Assembly: GCF_025660475.1 (NCBI RefSeq)
Contig: NZ_JAOUSF010000008.1
Coordinates: forward strand, 1-52,672
Length of the DNA stretch: 52,672 nt
Reading direction: 5' to 3'
Origin: Perspicuibacillus lycopersici
GTDB lineage: Bacteria > Bacillota > Bacilli > Bacillales > Caldibacillaceae
Part shown: in pieces, positions 19,691-29,108 of the stretch
How the letters are laid out: every line of letters starts with the position of its first letter
How positions within the stretch are numbered: the first letter of the stretch is position 1
Notes under the pieces: generated by a model
What the model was told of the DNA's origin: nothing
The model's input: only the letters and a program-made list of their open reading frames with translations
Database searches by the model: none
Made by a program: the position numbers and the translations under genes

Positions 19691-19963
19691 TTATTTATCA
19701 TCATTGATTTTCACTTCTCTAATTACTTTATACATAGAACCTGCGTCTTCTTTTTTCGTTATCTCTTGAATTTTTTCAATTTGAACGACGACTAGCTTTT
19801 GCCCAAACTGAATTTGTAATTCATCGCCTGCTTTTACCTCAGAACTTGCCTTCGCCTGTTTGCCATTAATGGAGACTCTACCTTTATCGGCTACTTCCTT
19901 AGCTAATGTTCTTCTCTTAATTAGTCTAGATACCTTTAGAAATTTATCTAATCTCATAGTCAT
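19691..19963 (-). CDS. rqcP: Ribosome quality-control protein RqcP
   Basis: RqcP (YabO, Hsp15 family) binds obstructed 50S subunits and helps RqcH add Ala tails. The 90-aa chain is one S4 RNA-binding domain: RLDKFLKVSRLIKRRTLAKEVAD..GRVSINGKQAK, then SSEVKAGDEL and a conserved KKEDAGSMYKV tail. A second ATG two codons in gives MRLDKFL, the B. subtilis start; AAGGGG suits either. It lies 24 bases after yabN. Confidence 0.96.
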   Translation of the reverse strand: MTMRLDKFLKVSRLIKRRTLAKEVADKGRVSINGKQAKASSEVKAGDELQIQFGQKLVVVQIEKIQEITKKEDAGSMYKVIREVKINDDK

Positions 19964-19987
19964 TTTTTCTTTCCCCTTATTGTTATG

Positions 19988-21445
19988 TCATAAACCTAAT
20001 TTTTTTGCTTCTTCCCAATATTGATCCAATTCTTCTAACGTAAACATCGTGAAGTCTTTTCCACTCTCCTTCACTTTCTTCTCAATATATTCGAATCGAC
20101 GTGTGAACTTTTGATTAGTAGCAAGCAATGCTTCTTCTGGATGGATATGTAGCTTCCTTGCCACATTTACAATCCCAAATAGCACGTCACCTAATTCAAG
20201 CAGTATATTTGCTTTTTGGTCCGCCTTTATTTCCACTAATAATTCTTGTATCTCTTCTTTTACTTTCGTGAGAACTGGCTCAATTTCCTGCCAATCAAAA
20301 CCAACTTTTCCTGCTGCCTTCTGTATTTCATAAGCTTGCATTAATGCGGGTAACCCTTTTCCAACCTTCGCAAGAACAGATGGCGTTTCCCTACCTGGCT
20401 CTTGCTCTTTAATTTTTTGCCAATTGGCTACCACTTCATCTGCATCATTTACGACTACTTCACCAAATACATGGGGATGTCTCCGAACCATTTTACTTGC
20501 AATCGATTCAATTACATCTTCAATTGAAAAATAACCGTTATCCTCACCAATTTGTGCATGGAGCATTATTTGTAATAGAACATCTCCTAACTCCTCTACA
20601 ATATGGTCATCATCCTCTTCATCAATCGCTTCCAGTAGTTCGTACGCTTCTTCTAATAAATATTTTTTTAGTGAGCGATGTGTTTGTTTAATATCCCATG
20701 GACATCCATTTGGTCCTCTTAATGTCGCAATAATTTGTCGGAAGTTTTGAAAGTCCTTATATAATAGCTCCACTTGTTTTACAGGCGGAACATAAATACT
20801 TGTTAAATTATTTATATCCCAGTCATGATCCAATAAATATAGTGGGACTTTTTTTACCGTTTCTTGTGCGTTTCCTGCATTTGTTACAATATATACTTCA
20901 TAGTCGTCGGGTAATAAATCCATCAGCTCCAATTTCACATTCGACGCGGACATTGCATCATATACTTGCCCAATAATCATATGTTGCGTTAACCGAATAT
21001 CACCTTTGTGAAAGTTCGTTCCATCTAAAAGCTGGAAGCCATCAATTGGATCCATGCGTACGGATTGAAATAATGCATCCAAAAAGCTCTGTCCCCCCGC
21101 AAGGATAATTTCATATTGATTATCTTTTCCTTCTTCCATTAACAATTGAACCGTTCGTTCCGCTACTAATGGATGGCCAGGGACAGCATATACAATCGGA
21201 CCTTTTTCCGCAGCAAGGAGTAACGCTTCGACTATTTCTGTATAGACGCTTTCAAACTGCTCATGTGCTTCATAAATAGAATCAAAAGATTGATAGGTTA
21301 ATCCTTCCTTTTCAAGCTCTGCGATTACAGGATGTTCCCTCGTTCGCAAATATAGCGGATAATTCTCATTTAATAGTCGGTAGACTCCTAACGGAAGCTG
21401 ATTAATATCGCCAGCCCCTAGCCCAACTACTGTTATTTTTTTCAT
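19988..21445 (-). CDS. yabN: SAM-methylase-like / MazG fusion protein YabN
   Basis: This is a two-domain protein of 485 aa. The N-terminal half (about residues 1-220) resembles tetrapyrrole methylases (VVGLGAGD, then YAVPGHPLVAERTV). The C-terminal half is a MazG nucleotide pyrophosphohydrolase with CPWDIKQTHRSLKKYLLEE and the EExxE metal pattern in ELLEAIDEEDDDHIVEELGD. MazG domains hydrolyse NTPs and dNTPs; the methylase half has no proven substrate. Its ATG overlaps the yabM stop by four bases. Confidence 0.95.
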   Translation of the reverse strand: MKKITVVGLGAGDINQLPLGVYRLLNENYPLYLRTREHPVIAELEKEGLTYQSFDSIYEAHEQFESVYTEIVEALLLAAEKGPIVYAVPGHPLVAERTVQLLMEEGKDNQYEIILAGGQSFLDALFQSVRMDPIDGFQLLDGTNFHKGDIRLTQHMIIGQVYDAMSASNVKLELMDLLPDDYEVYIVTNAGNAQETVKKVPLYLLDHDWDINNLTSIYVPPVKQVELLYKDFQNFRQIIATLRGPNGCPWDIKQTHRSLKKYLLEEAYELLEAIDEEDDDHIVEELGDVLLQIMLHAQIGEDNGYFSIEDVIESIASKMVRRHPHVFGEVVVNDADEVVANWQKIKEQEPGRETPSVLAKVGKGLPALMQAYEIQKAAGKVGFDWQEIEPVLTKVKEEIQELLVEIKADQKANILLELGDVLFGIVNVARKLHIHPEEALLATNQKFTRRFEYIEKKVKESGKDFTMFTLEELDQYWEEAKKLGL

Positions 21446-23061
21446 TTCATAAACCTCCGATTATTCTTTTTCCTAAAAATTTCTAACTTATCTCCCCAAG
21501 GTAATAAAAGTAACTCCTCTCGGCTAAATACTTCACCTCTAATAACGAATAGAAGAAATACAATTCCTCCAACAATAGCGCCACCTAATGATTGAAAGCA
21601 TGCAAATAGCCGAGAATCAATAGCTTCTGACTTTAGCTTATTACATGCAATAAAAAAGAAGGTAATCACCAAGACCATACTCACTAATGAATAAAATAAA
21701 ACAAAAAAGAAGTGCGGATCGATAATACGGAATTTAACCGTTTTCCTCAATTTCATTACTAACAAAAATAACATAACCATCATGGCGATGTTTGTTGCAA
21801 CAGCCGCTCCTGCTATCCCAATTTTTGAAAGCAGGAAGAAATTCAATCCAATTTTTATGAAGAGCCCGATGAGCACAATAATAGATGGATAATATATATA
21901 TCCTAACCCTTGCATAATCGAAATGATGGTGGCATTAATAGATGCGAATAAAACAGCAAAAGATAAAATAATTAACACTTCTGTGCCAGACGAATTTTTA
22001 AATAACATTGTATTCAATGGATCCATAATGACCATTAAGCCAATAGCTGCTCCTGCACCAACAACAATGCTAATGTATAAGGACAAGCGTAAATAATCAT
22101 GTAAATCTTTCCTATTACGGTTATTGATGGAAGAAATAATTGGAACGATAGATAGCGATAAGGAGGTTGCCAACACTAAGCCAATTTGTATTAATGGCTG
22201 TCCTCTGTCATAGATTCCCTTTAATATTTGTGCTTCTTGAAACGGAAGCCCTTGTTTAATTAATGCCGAATATACTTGGAAAGCATCACTCATTTGAAAA
22301 AGTACTAATGTTAAACCACTAATACAAACCGCTATTCCATGCCCGAAAATCGTCCGAATAGCAAAAAAAGATGCTCTAACATTGCCTATCAGTTGTTTGA
22401 AAGAAACCGAATGCTGGTGAAAAACAAGCCAAATTAATAATGTAATTCCGAATAAATTCCCTACCACCGAGGCGAATAATGCAGCTTGTCCAATTTTGTA
22501 AAGGGAAGCTCCATTTCCAACAAAAATTAGTGCGAAAACTAATATCAATGCTACGCGAACTGTTTGATCTCCTACTTGGGAAATGGCCGTCGGTGTCATA
22601 TTTCCAGTTCCTTGAAAATAGCCACGAATAATGGATATTACCGGTATTAATAGAAACGCATAGGATGTTATTTTAATCAATGGACTAAGGTGAATATCCC
22701 CCATTTGTATTGCTAAAAAATCGGCTCCAAAAAACAAACCAAAATATAATAAAATGCAAAAGCAAAAAATAGCAAGGAATAATGGAAAAAGCAGCCTATT
22801 AGCCTCTTCTTTACCTCTTGTACTATATGTATCTGCGTAGAGCTTTGAAATAATTACAGGGAAACCATAAGTAGATAGTGCAATAGCAATTCCATAAAAG
22901 GGGTATACTTGCTGATAAATATAAAATCCAATATCCCCTACAATATTTTGAAAGGGAATCCGATATACTGCACTTAGCACCTTTGTCACGATGGCAGCAA
23001 TCGATAAAATAATTGCCCCCTTGAGAAGTACTTGTTTCTGATTAAATGTAATATTACTCAT
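21442..23061 (-). CDS. yabM: MATE/MviN-like polysaccharide flippase YabM
   Basis: This 539-aa membrane protein of the MOP flippase superfamily has about 14 TM helices and is related to SpoVB and MurJ. It probably moves a lipid-linked wall or spore polysaccharide precursor. Typical positions include RIPFQNIVGDIGFYIYQQVYPFY and IIRGYFQGTGNMTPTAISQ. I choose the ATG at 23061 (MSNITFNQ), preceded by AGGTG; the open frame reaches back to 23226 without a ribosome-binding site. The order spoVT-yabM-yabN matches B. subtilis. The exact substrate is unproven. Confidence 0.93.
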   Translation of the reverse strand: MSNITFNQKQVLLKGAIILSIAAIVTKVLSAVYRIPFQNIVGDIGFYIYQQVYPFYGIAIALSTYGFPVIISKLYADTYSTRGKEEANRLLFPLFLAIFCFCILLYFGLFFGADFLAIQMGDIHLSPLIKITSYAFLLIPVISIIRGYFQGTGNMTPTAISQVGDQTVRVALILVFALIFVGNGASLYKIGQAALFASVVGNLFGITLLIWLVFHQHSVSFKQLIGNVRASFFAIRTIFGHGIAVCISGLTLVLFQMSDAFQVYSALIKQGLPFQEAQILKGIYDRGQPLIQIGLVLATSLSLSIVPIISSINNRNRKDLHDYLRLSLYISIVVGAGAAIGLMVIMDPLNTMLFKNSSGTEVLIILSFAVLFASINATIISIMQGLGYIYYPSIIVLIGLFIKIGLNFFLLSKIGIAGAAVATNIAMMVMLFLLVMKLRKTVKFRIIDPHFFFVLFYSLVSMVLVITFFFIACNKLKSEAIDSRLFACFQSLGGAIVGGIVFLLFVIRGEVFSREELLLLPWGDKLEIFRKKNNRRFMK

Positions 23062-23205
23062 GTCCTTGCACCTTTTCTTATTGTTACCACCATTGGAAGG
23101 CAATAGTAAATTATTTATAACATACTCCCTAGTATAAAACAAAAAACAGCATTGTAATAGCTTGGAAATACGTTTTTCCCAGCATTTACCACCAAAAAAA
23201 CATTC

Positions 23206-23234
23206 ATAAAAAAGAAGACAGATCACTGTCTTCT
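23206..23234 (-). terminator. spoVT intrinsic terminator
   Basis: A 9-bp perfect stem, AGAAGACAG/CTGTCTTCT (23213-23234), with a 4-base loop, then a T-run on the minus strand. It lies just after the spoVT stop. Confidence 0.92.
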
Positions 23235-23248
23235 GAATCGGAATTATT

Positions 23249-23785
23249 TTACTGTTCCATTTGTCTAGCTAAAAATCCTGCAGCTGTTTCTGCTGCTTTT
23301 TTCTCCACTTCACCTAATGTTTGTTCCTTCGATATAATCACGACGGAACCAATTGGATCTCCGTTAGCGATAATTGGACTAACGGTATAGGATGATAATT
23401 GTTCTTCGGTTCCTTCAATTAAAGCGATGGAACCTCCATTTGTTTCTAATACGGTGGAGCGGTCTTCCATTACTTTTTCAATTAATTCACTAATATTTTT
23501 ATTTAAGTATTCTTTTTTTGAACCACCAGCGACTGCGATTACGGCATCTCGGTCACAGATTAATACTGGACTACCTAAGCTATCAAAGAGCGCTTCTGCA
23601 TATTCTCTTGCAAAATCACTTAATTCACTAATTGGTGAGTATTTTTTAAGGATAACCTCACCATCACGATCAACAAAAATTTCTAATGGATCTCCTTCGC
23701 GAATACGTAATGTTCGTCTGATTTCTTTCGGAATAACTACGCGACCTAAATCATCAATACGACGTACAATACCAGTTGCTTTCAT
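23249..23785 (-). CDS. spoVT: Stage V sporulation regulator SpoVT
   Basis: SpoVT modulates sigma-G genes in the forespore. Starting at the ATG at 23785 it is 178 aa, the same as B. subtilis. It has an AbrB-type swapped-hairpin DNA-binding domain (MKATGIVRRIDDLGRVVIPKEIRRTL, residues 1-50) and a GAF-like C-terminal domain (about 55-178). The open frame extends 30 codons upstream but lacks a ribosome-binding site there; GAGAGG precedes the chosen ATG. The forespore promoter could not be pinned down. Confidence 0.96.
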   Translation of the reverse strand: MKATGIVRRIDDLGRVVIPKEIRRTLRIREGDPLEIFVDRDGEVILKKYSPISELSDFAREYAEALFDSLGSPVLICDRDAVIAVAGGSKKEYLNKNISELIEKVMEDRSTVLETNGGSIALIEGTEEQLSSYTVSPIIANGDPIGSVVIISKEQTLGEVEKKAAETAAGFLARQMEQ

Positions 23786-24307
23786 CTTGAGTTGCCTCTC
23801 TTTCTTATGATGATTTTCTTTTGATAATACCTTGTAAAACCGTTTGTTTGCTGCTCTACCTAGGCAAATCTTCAATGCGGTCCTTTTTTTGTACAGGATG
23901 TACTAGGTGATAATATCCAGTCGTTCATTTGTAGCTATTTATACCATTACATCGAATAATAAATGCTTTATGCTAAGCACCTGTAGCGGGGCTGTACCAC
24001 AAGGAAGGCTTTGTCAGATTTACCTTGAATAGCAAAACCAATGATTTCTCAAGTTGCCTCCGCATAATTGGAATCATCATCCTGTCTTACATTTATTATC
24101 TTTCATATGGAAAGTTCTATGCACAATCTAGAAATTTTTCTCGAAATAAGTAATGCTGCCACAGGAGGCAATATCTACCTTTCTTTGTTCTTGATTGGTT
24201 TATTCCCTTTATTTGCGGGGGTAAACATTGGTTATTTTAACAAAATGGTTACAAATATTTTACGGAATGAAAGTACCCTTCATTTTTCCACTATATATTC
24301 CGAATAT
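23786..24307. other. Long intergenic region between mfd and spoVT
   Basis: About 520 bases lie between the mfd terminator and spoVT, longer than I recall for B. subtilis. I find no clear RNA gene or consensus promoter. A plus-strand open frame (ATG at 24110) with one hydrophobic segment has no ribosome-binding site and runs through the mfd terminator, so I do not call it. The minus strand has GGAGGCAACTTGAG at 24062-24049, resembling the sequence before spoVT (GAGGCAACTCAAG), which could be a degenerate duplication or chance. Confidence 0.5.
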
Positions 24308-24372
24308 AAAAAAACTCACCTCCTAACATATTATAGAGATTCTTCAAGTCTCCATAATTGCGGAAAGTGAGT
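24308..24372 (-). terminator. Probable mfd terminator, two-tier hairpin
   Basis: On the minus strand ACTCACTTTCC (24372-24362) pairs with GGAGGTGAGT (24323-24314) through about ten pairs, two of them G-U, and is followed by seven T. Nested inside is a second hairpin, TTATGGAGA/TCTCTATAA. GGAGGTGAG in the 3' arm resembles a ribosome-binding site, but only a 19-codon frame follows. Confidence 0.6.
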
Positions 24373-24443
24373 GTATCATTTCCATGCAAATAAGTTGCAT
24401 TTAGTAAATGTCATTAAATTTGAACAGATAATCAACTATTACC

Positions 24444-27400
24444 TTAAGATACAGTTTTTATTTTTTGCTCTACTAGATCTGGAATATTTTCCATTATTGT
24501 TTCTACCATTTGGATTCGTTTTTCCTCTTTTTCATTTTTTGCACGAATAACAATTTTGAATTTGGAACCTTCCATGCCGAAGCTTACGAAGCGACCGAAT
24601 GGTTTACAAATTGCTACTAGCTTTTGCACACTAATATTTTGTGAGGAGTTTTCATTGAACAGGATTTGGATTTCTTCTTTTCCTTTTTTCACGGATTCTA
24701 CTCCACCTAATTTTCCAAATAGCTTAATTTGTGTAATTCTAAAGAGGTTATCTACTTCGACAGGATAGTCCCCGAAGCGGTCAATCATTTCTTCTTTTAA
24801 CTCCTCCATATCTTCAAAAGAAGCAACGTTTCTAAATCGCTTGTACATTTCAATTTTTTGGTAGCCATCGCTAATATACTTGTCTGGAATATACGCATCT
24901 ATTTCTAGGTCTATTTCCACTGGAAGGTCTTCCTCCTGAGAAATATCCCCTCTTCTTTGATCAATTGCTTCCTTCAGCATTTGTGAGTACAGATCAAATC
25001 CGACCGATTCAATAAATCCATGCTGCTGTGCCCCAAGGATATTACCGGTACCACGAATGGAAAGATCACGCATCGCAATTTTGAAACCAGAACCAAGCTC
25101 TGTAAATTCTTTTATTGCCTGTAATCGTTTTTCAGCCACTTCGGTTAGTACTTTATCTCTTCTATACGTAAAGTATGCATACGCCACCCGATTTGACCTT
25201 CCAACTCGTCCTCTAAGCTGATAGAGTTGCGATAGTCCCATTCTGTCAGCATTATCCACTATTAATGTATTCACATTCGGGATATCCACTCCCGTTTCAA
25301 TAATAGTTGTACTAACAAGCACATCAAATTCACCATTTAAAAAGGATATCATCACATTTTCTAGCTCAGTTTCTGTCATTTTTCCGTGGGCATACGTAAC
25401 CCGTGCATCTGGAACAAGCATTGATAATTCCTCTGCTTTTCGATCAATATCCTCAACTCGATTATATAGGAAAAACACTTGACCATTTCTTGCCAATTCC
25501 CTTTCGATCGCTTCCTTTACGAGTGCACCATTATATTCCATTACATATGTTTGCACAGGGAAACGATTTTCTGGTGGTGTTTCAATGACAGATAAATCAC
25601 GAACTCCCAACATTGACATGTGCAATGTTCTCGGAATTGGTGTTGCAGTGAGTGTTAATACATCTATATTTGTTTTTAGCTGTTTAATTTTCTCTTTATG
25701 TGTAACACCAAATCTTTGCTCTTCATCGATAATCAATAGTCCAAGATCATGATACGTAACATCCTTCGATAATAATCGATGGGTCCCTACAACAATGTCT
25801 ACTGTTCCATTTTTCAAGCCTTTAATTGTTTCTTGCTGCTCTTTCCGTGAACGGAATCTGCTTAACATACCAATATTAATCGGGTAGTCTTGGAATCGCT
25901 CACGCATTGTTTCAAAATGTTGCTGGGCTAATATTGTTGTCGGTACTAAGAAAGCAACCTGCTTACCATCCATAATAGCCTTAAAGGCTGCACGTAACGC
26001 TACTTCTGTCTTGCCATATCCAACATCCCCACACAATAGGCGATCCATTGGGCGGACTCGTTCCATATCTTTCTTAATTTCCGCAATGGAACGTAATTGA
26101 TCCTCTGTTTCTTGATAAGGAAAGGCAGCTTCAAATTCTCGCTGCAAATCACTATCTGGAGAAAAAGCAAATCCCTTCGTCGCTTCCCGTTCAGCGTATA
26201 ATTTGATTAAGTCATCGGCAATATCCTGTACAGAGGATTCTACCTTTCTCTTAACCCGCTTCCAATCACTTCCACCTAATTTATAGACCTTCGGCTCTTT
26301 ATTTTCCGATCCTACATATTTTTGTACTAAATGAATTTGGTCTATCGGTACAAATAATTTATCGGTTCCTTGATATTTAATTTGCAAATAATCTTTATGA
26401 ATACCATTAATATCTAATGTTTCTATTCCTAAATATTTCCCAATCCCATGATTCACATGGACGACATAATCGCCGACCTTTAATTCATTATAACTTTGGA
26501 TTCTTTCTGCATTCGATAGTTTTTGTTTTCTTGATGTCCCTTTTCTGGCTCGCTTATTAAATAGCTCATCCTCTACTATTACTGCCAATTTATAAATGGG
26601 CAGCTCAAAACCACTCGTTAAAGATCCTCGAATAATTTGAGGTTTCCCTATAACAAGCTGATCTCCTTCACGGTTGTTCAGAACATCTACCGCATAATCC
26701 TCTAATACACTTTCTAATTTTTCGACACGACCTTCATCCGCACCTAAAAAGATTACTGTATAACCACTTTTCCTCCAGCGCTCCATTTCGGTTTTCAATA
26801 AATTCATTTGACCGTGGAAATTTTGCATTTGCTTATAAGAAATATTAATTATGTTTTGCGGATTAATTTTTGCAACATGGCGTAAAAATAAGGAAAAATA
26901 TAGGATTGGTAACTTAGCCTCGTGTATACGTTCGACGACGTCATGGGCAATCATTAAATCATGCACAATCTTTCCTTCTGCTAATAGGTCTGTCTGCCAT
27001 TGTGCTTCTTCTTTTTCTAATGATTCTCTCATCTCAACAACTCTACTGATTTCGTCAATACAAATTATTGCATTATTACCAACATAATCTAGTAAACTTG
27101 CTGAATCATCGTATGCTAATGATAAATATTTGAACACCTGCTCTGGTATTTGACCGTTCTTCAATTGTTCCATATCATGTTCCATTTGAACGACTAATAA
27201 CTCTTTTACTTTTTCATCTTTAATTTTCATTAAGCTAGCAGGTAATTTCTTTTCCAGCCCGGCTATTATGTTCTGAAGATGCAGTTTCTCTAAAATAATT
27301 TCTGAAGCAGGTCCAATAACTATCTCTTTTAATTTTTCCTTTGAACGTTGGTTTTCAATTGTAAAATATCGAATGGAATCAATAACATCATCAAATAATT

Positions 27401-27983
27401 CAATACGAATTGGATCACTCTCCGTTAATGGATAAATATCAATAATTCCACCACGGACACTAAACTCTCCTGGTGCAGAAACCATTTCTGCTCGTACATA
27501 TCCCATCTGTACAAATTTTTCGATGGATGCTTCTAAATCAATTTCCCCATCTAGCTTCCAATGAATAAGATGGTTTTCCCATACAGCTTTAGGTGGTAAT
27601 ATTTTTCTCATCCCAGCAATTGGAACAATGACAATTCCTTGCTTGTTTTCGCTTAAAAAATTGATTGTTTCAATTCGCTGCGATTTCAACTCTGGACTTG
27701 CTACACTCATATCTGCGATTACTAATTCATTCGCCGGATATAAAAATACTTTTTCCTCAGGAAGCAGTTGCACTAAATCATCATATAATTTTTGCGCTTG
27801 TAGTAAGTTATACGTGATTACAAAAAGCGATTTATTTGTATCGGAATAAAGGGTAGCATAGTAAGCTGCTCTTGCTGATCCTGATATTCCAGAAATTAAT
27901 TGTTCTTTTAAGCCTTCATTAATTCCAGTAATAACCGATGTTAAATCATCCTGTTGTCGTAATGTTTTAATAATCCCCCTCAT
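24444..27983 (-). CDS. mfd: Transcription-repair coupling factor Mfd
   Basis: Mfd removes RNA polymerase stalled at lesions and recruits UvrA. The 1179-aa chain has the UvrB-homology region (residues 1-350, with SAPGEFSVRGGIIDIYPLT), the RNAP-interacting domain (about 490-560, VGDYVVHVNHGIGKYLGIE), a RecG-like helicase (Walker A GDVGYGKTE, DEEQRFG, then GRVGRSNR) and the C-terminal TRCF domain. I choose the ATG at 27983, because AGGAGG lies five bases upstream; the open frame starts seven codons earlier. Confidence 0.98.
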   Translation of the reverse strand: MRGIIKTLRQQDDLTSVITGINEGLKEQLISGISGSARAAYYATLYSDTNKSLFVITYNLLQAQKLYDDLVQLLPEEKVFLYPANELVIADMSVASPELKSQRIETINFLSENKQGIVIVPIAGMRKILPPKAVWENHLIHWKLDGEIDLEASIEKFVQMGYVRAEMVSAPGEFSVRGGIIDIYPLTESDPIRIELFDDVIDSIRYFTIENQRSKEKLKEIVIGPASEIILEKLHLQNIIAGLEKKLPASLMKIKDEKVKELLVVQMEHDMEQLKNGQIPEQVFKYLSLAYDDSASLLDYVGNNAIICIDEISRVVEMRESLEKEEAQWQTDLLAEGKIVHDLMIAHDVVERIHEAKLPILYFSLFLRHVAKINPQNIINISYKQMQNFHGQMNLLKTEMERWRKSGYTVIFLGADEGRVEKLESVLEDYAVDVLNNREGDQLVIGKPQIIRGSLTSGFELPIYKLAVIVEDELFNKRARKGTSRKQKLSNAERIQSYNELKVGDYVVHVNHGIGKYLGIETLDINGIHKDYLQIKYQGTDKLFVPIDQIHLVQKYVGSENKEPKVYKLGGSDWKRVKRKVESSVQDIADDLIKLYAEREATKGFAFSPDSDLQREFEAAFPYQETEDQLRSIAEIKKDMERVRPMDRLLCGDVGYGKTEVALRAAFKAIMDGKQVAFLVPTTILAQQHFETMRERFQDYPINIGMLSRFRSRKEQQETIKGLKNGTVDIVVGTHRLLSKDVTYHDLGLLIIDEEQRFGVTHKEKIKQLKTNIDVLTLTATPIPRTLHMSMLGVRDLSVIETPPENRFPVQTYVMEYNGALVKEAIERELARNGQVFFLYNRVEDIDRKAEELSMLVPDARVTYAHGKMTETELENVMISFLNGEFDVLVSTTIIETGVDIPNVNTLIVDNADRMGLSQLYQLRGRVGRSNRVAYAYFTYRRDKVLTEVAEKRLQAIKEFTELGSGFKIAMRDLSIRGTGNILGAQQHGFIESVGFDLYSQMLKEAIDQRRGDISQEEDLPVEIDLEIDAYIPDKYISDGYQKIEMYKRFRNVASFEDMEELKEEMIDRFGDYPVEVDNLFRITQIKLFGKLGGVESVKKGKEEIQILFNENSSQNISVQKLVAICKPFGRFVSFGMEGSKFKIVIRAKNEKEEKRIQMVETIMENIPDLVEQKIKTVS

Positions 27984-28136
27984 AGCTGCCTCCTTTCTTT
28001 CCAATCAAGCAAAACTATTAATTTATCCTAAATTTACTAGCTTACGTTTATCTATTAATTAAGTAGAGCATTCTACTAGGTTAAAATGTCAGTATGAAGA
28101 AAAACAAACAGAAAAACGCTTTGGATAACCAAAGCC

Positions 28137-28367
28137 TCAATGGATGATATAGTCATTTTCATAATTCAGCGGATTTTTCGCAAATGATTCATGACAATCT
28201 TCGCAAATACATTTCACATGAATATCCCCGCTAGAATCATAGGAGATCATATCCTGTCTTTCATCCTCCGATAATTTATGGAATCCGAGTTGTTCAGAGT
28301 ATAAATTATTGTTATCTAAACTTCCTACTGTTGTCCCACAATGCCGACAATGATAGTGAACTGCCAT
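28137..28367 (-). CDS. fin: Anti-sigma-F factor Fin
   Basis: Fin (YabK) is made in the forespore and blocks sigma-F so that sigma-G can take over. The product is 76 aa from MAVHYHCRHC, the B. subtilis length, with two zinc CxxC pairs: CRHC near the start and CEDC near residue 57. It also has the conserved LGFHKLSEDERQDMISYD. An ATG three codons earlier (28376) is equally possible. The open frame to 28427 is not family-like. It sits between pth and mfd as in B. subtilis. I could not identify a sigma-F promoter with confidence. Confidence 0.92.
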   Translation of the reverse strand: MAVHYHCRHCGTTVGSLDNNNLYSEQLGFHKLSEDERQDMISYDSSGDIHVKCICEDCHESFAKNPLNYENDYIIH

Positions 28368-28486
28368 TTCCTTCATACACTTCCTGTCCTGATAAATGTA
28401 ATAAAATCTCATATATAGGATTAACAAAACAGGAAGTAGTTATTCATATACCCAGTATAACAAATCATATTCAACTACATAAATTT

Positions 28487-29047
28487 TTATTTATTATATT
28501 TATTCATTACTTCTTGAAAAGGTTTCTCTATCCACATTTCACAAGCTTGAGCACTTTTTGCAATACTATCCTTTAATACCTCTTGTTCTTCCTTGCTAAA
28601 CTTCCCTAGAACATAATTTGGAATCGGGTACCCTTGCTCTGGACGGTCAATTCCGATCCGAATACGATTAAATTCCTGAGTTCCTACATGAGCAATAATG
28701 GATTTTATGCCATTATGTCCGCCAGCACTGCCCTTGTATCGGAGGCGGATTTTTCCTACAGGCAAATCTAACTCATCGTAAATTACTAATAAATTTTCTA
28801 CAGGAATATCATAATATCTCATTAATGGTGCTACAGATTCACCGGATAAATTCATAAAGGTTAGTGGCTTAAGTAAAATCACTTTTTCCCCATTAATAGT
28901 ACCTTTTCCGAATATCCCATTAAATTTCATTTCATCCAATCGGATATTTAATCGTGAAGAAATTTCGTCAATTACTTTAAAACCAATATTATGTCTTGTA
29001 TCTTCATACTGCTTACCGGGATTTCCAAGACCCACGATTAACTTCAT
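28487..29047 (-). CDS. pth: Peptidyl-tRNA hydrolase (SpoVC)
   Basis: Pth cleaves peptidyl-tRNAs released by stalled ribosomes; it is essential, and a B. subtilis allele was named spoVC. The 186-aa chain has the family marks: [21 protein letters not shown] with the catalytic His20, FMNLSGESV with Asn68, and [16 protein letters not shown] with Asp93 and [19 protein letters not shown] precedes the ATG. It is separated from ctc by a terminator-type hairpin, so expression probably depends on readthrough or a separate start. Confidence 0.97.
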   Translation of the reverse strand: MKLIVGLGNPGKQYEDTRHNIGFKVIDEISSRLNIRLDEMKFNGIFGKGTINGEKVILLKPLTFMNLSGESVAPLMRYYDIPVENLLVIYDELDLPVGKIRLRYKGSAGGHNGIKSIIAHVGTQEFNRIRIGIDRPEQGYPIPNYVLGKFSKEEQEVLKDSIAKSAQACEMWIEKPFQEVMNKYNK

Positions 29048-29076
29048 AAGGCTTTCATCCTTTCATTCCCCTATTA

Positions 29077-29106
29077 CAAAAAAAAGGTAACCGAGTTTGG
29101 TTACCT
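29077..29106 (-). terminator. ctc intrinsic terminator
   Basis: An 8-bp stem AGGTAACC/GGTTACCT (29085-29106) with a 6-base loop, then eight or nine T on the minus strand, directly after the ctc stop. Confidence 0.92.
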
Positions 29107-29108
29107 CT

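Noticed and set aside
24068..24370. 100-aa plus-strand open frame between spoVT and mfd
   Set aside because: TTG start without a ribosome-binding site, overlaps the mfd terminator, and matches no family I know.
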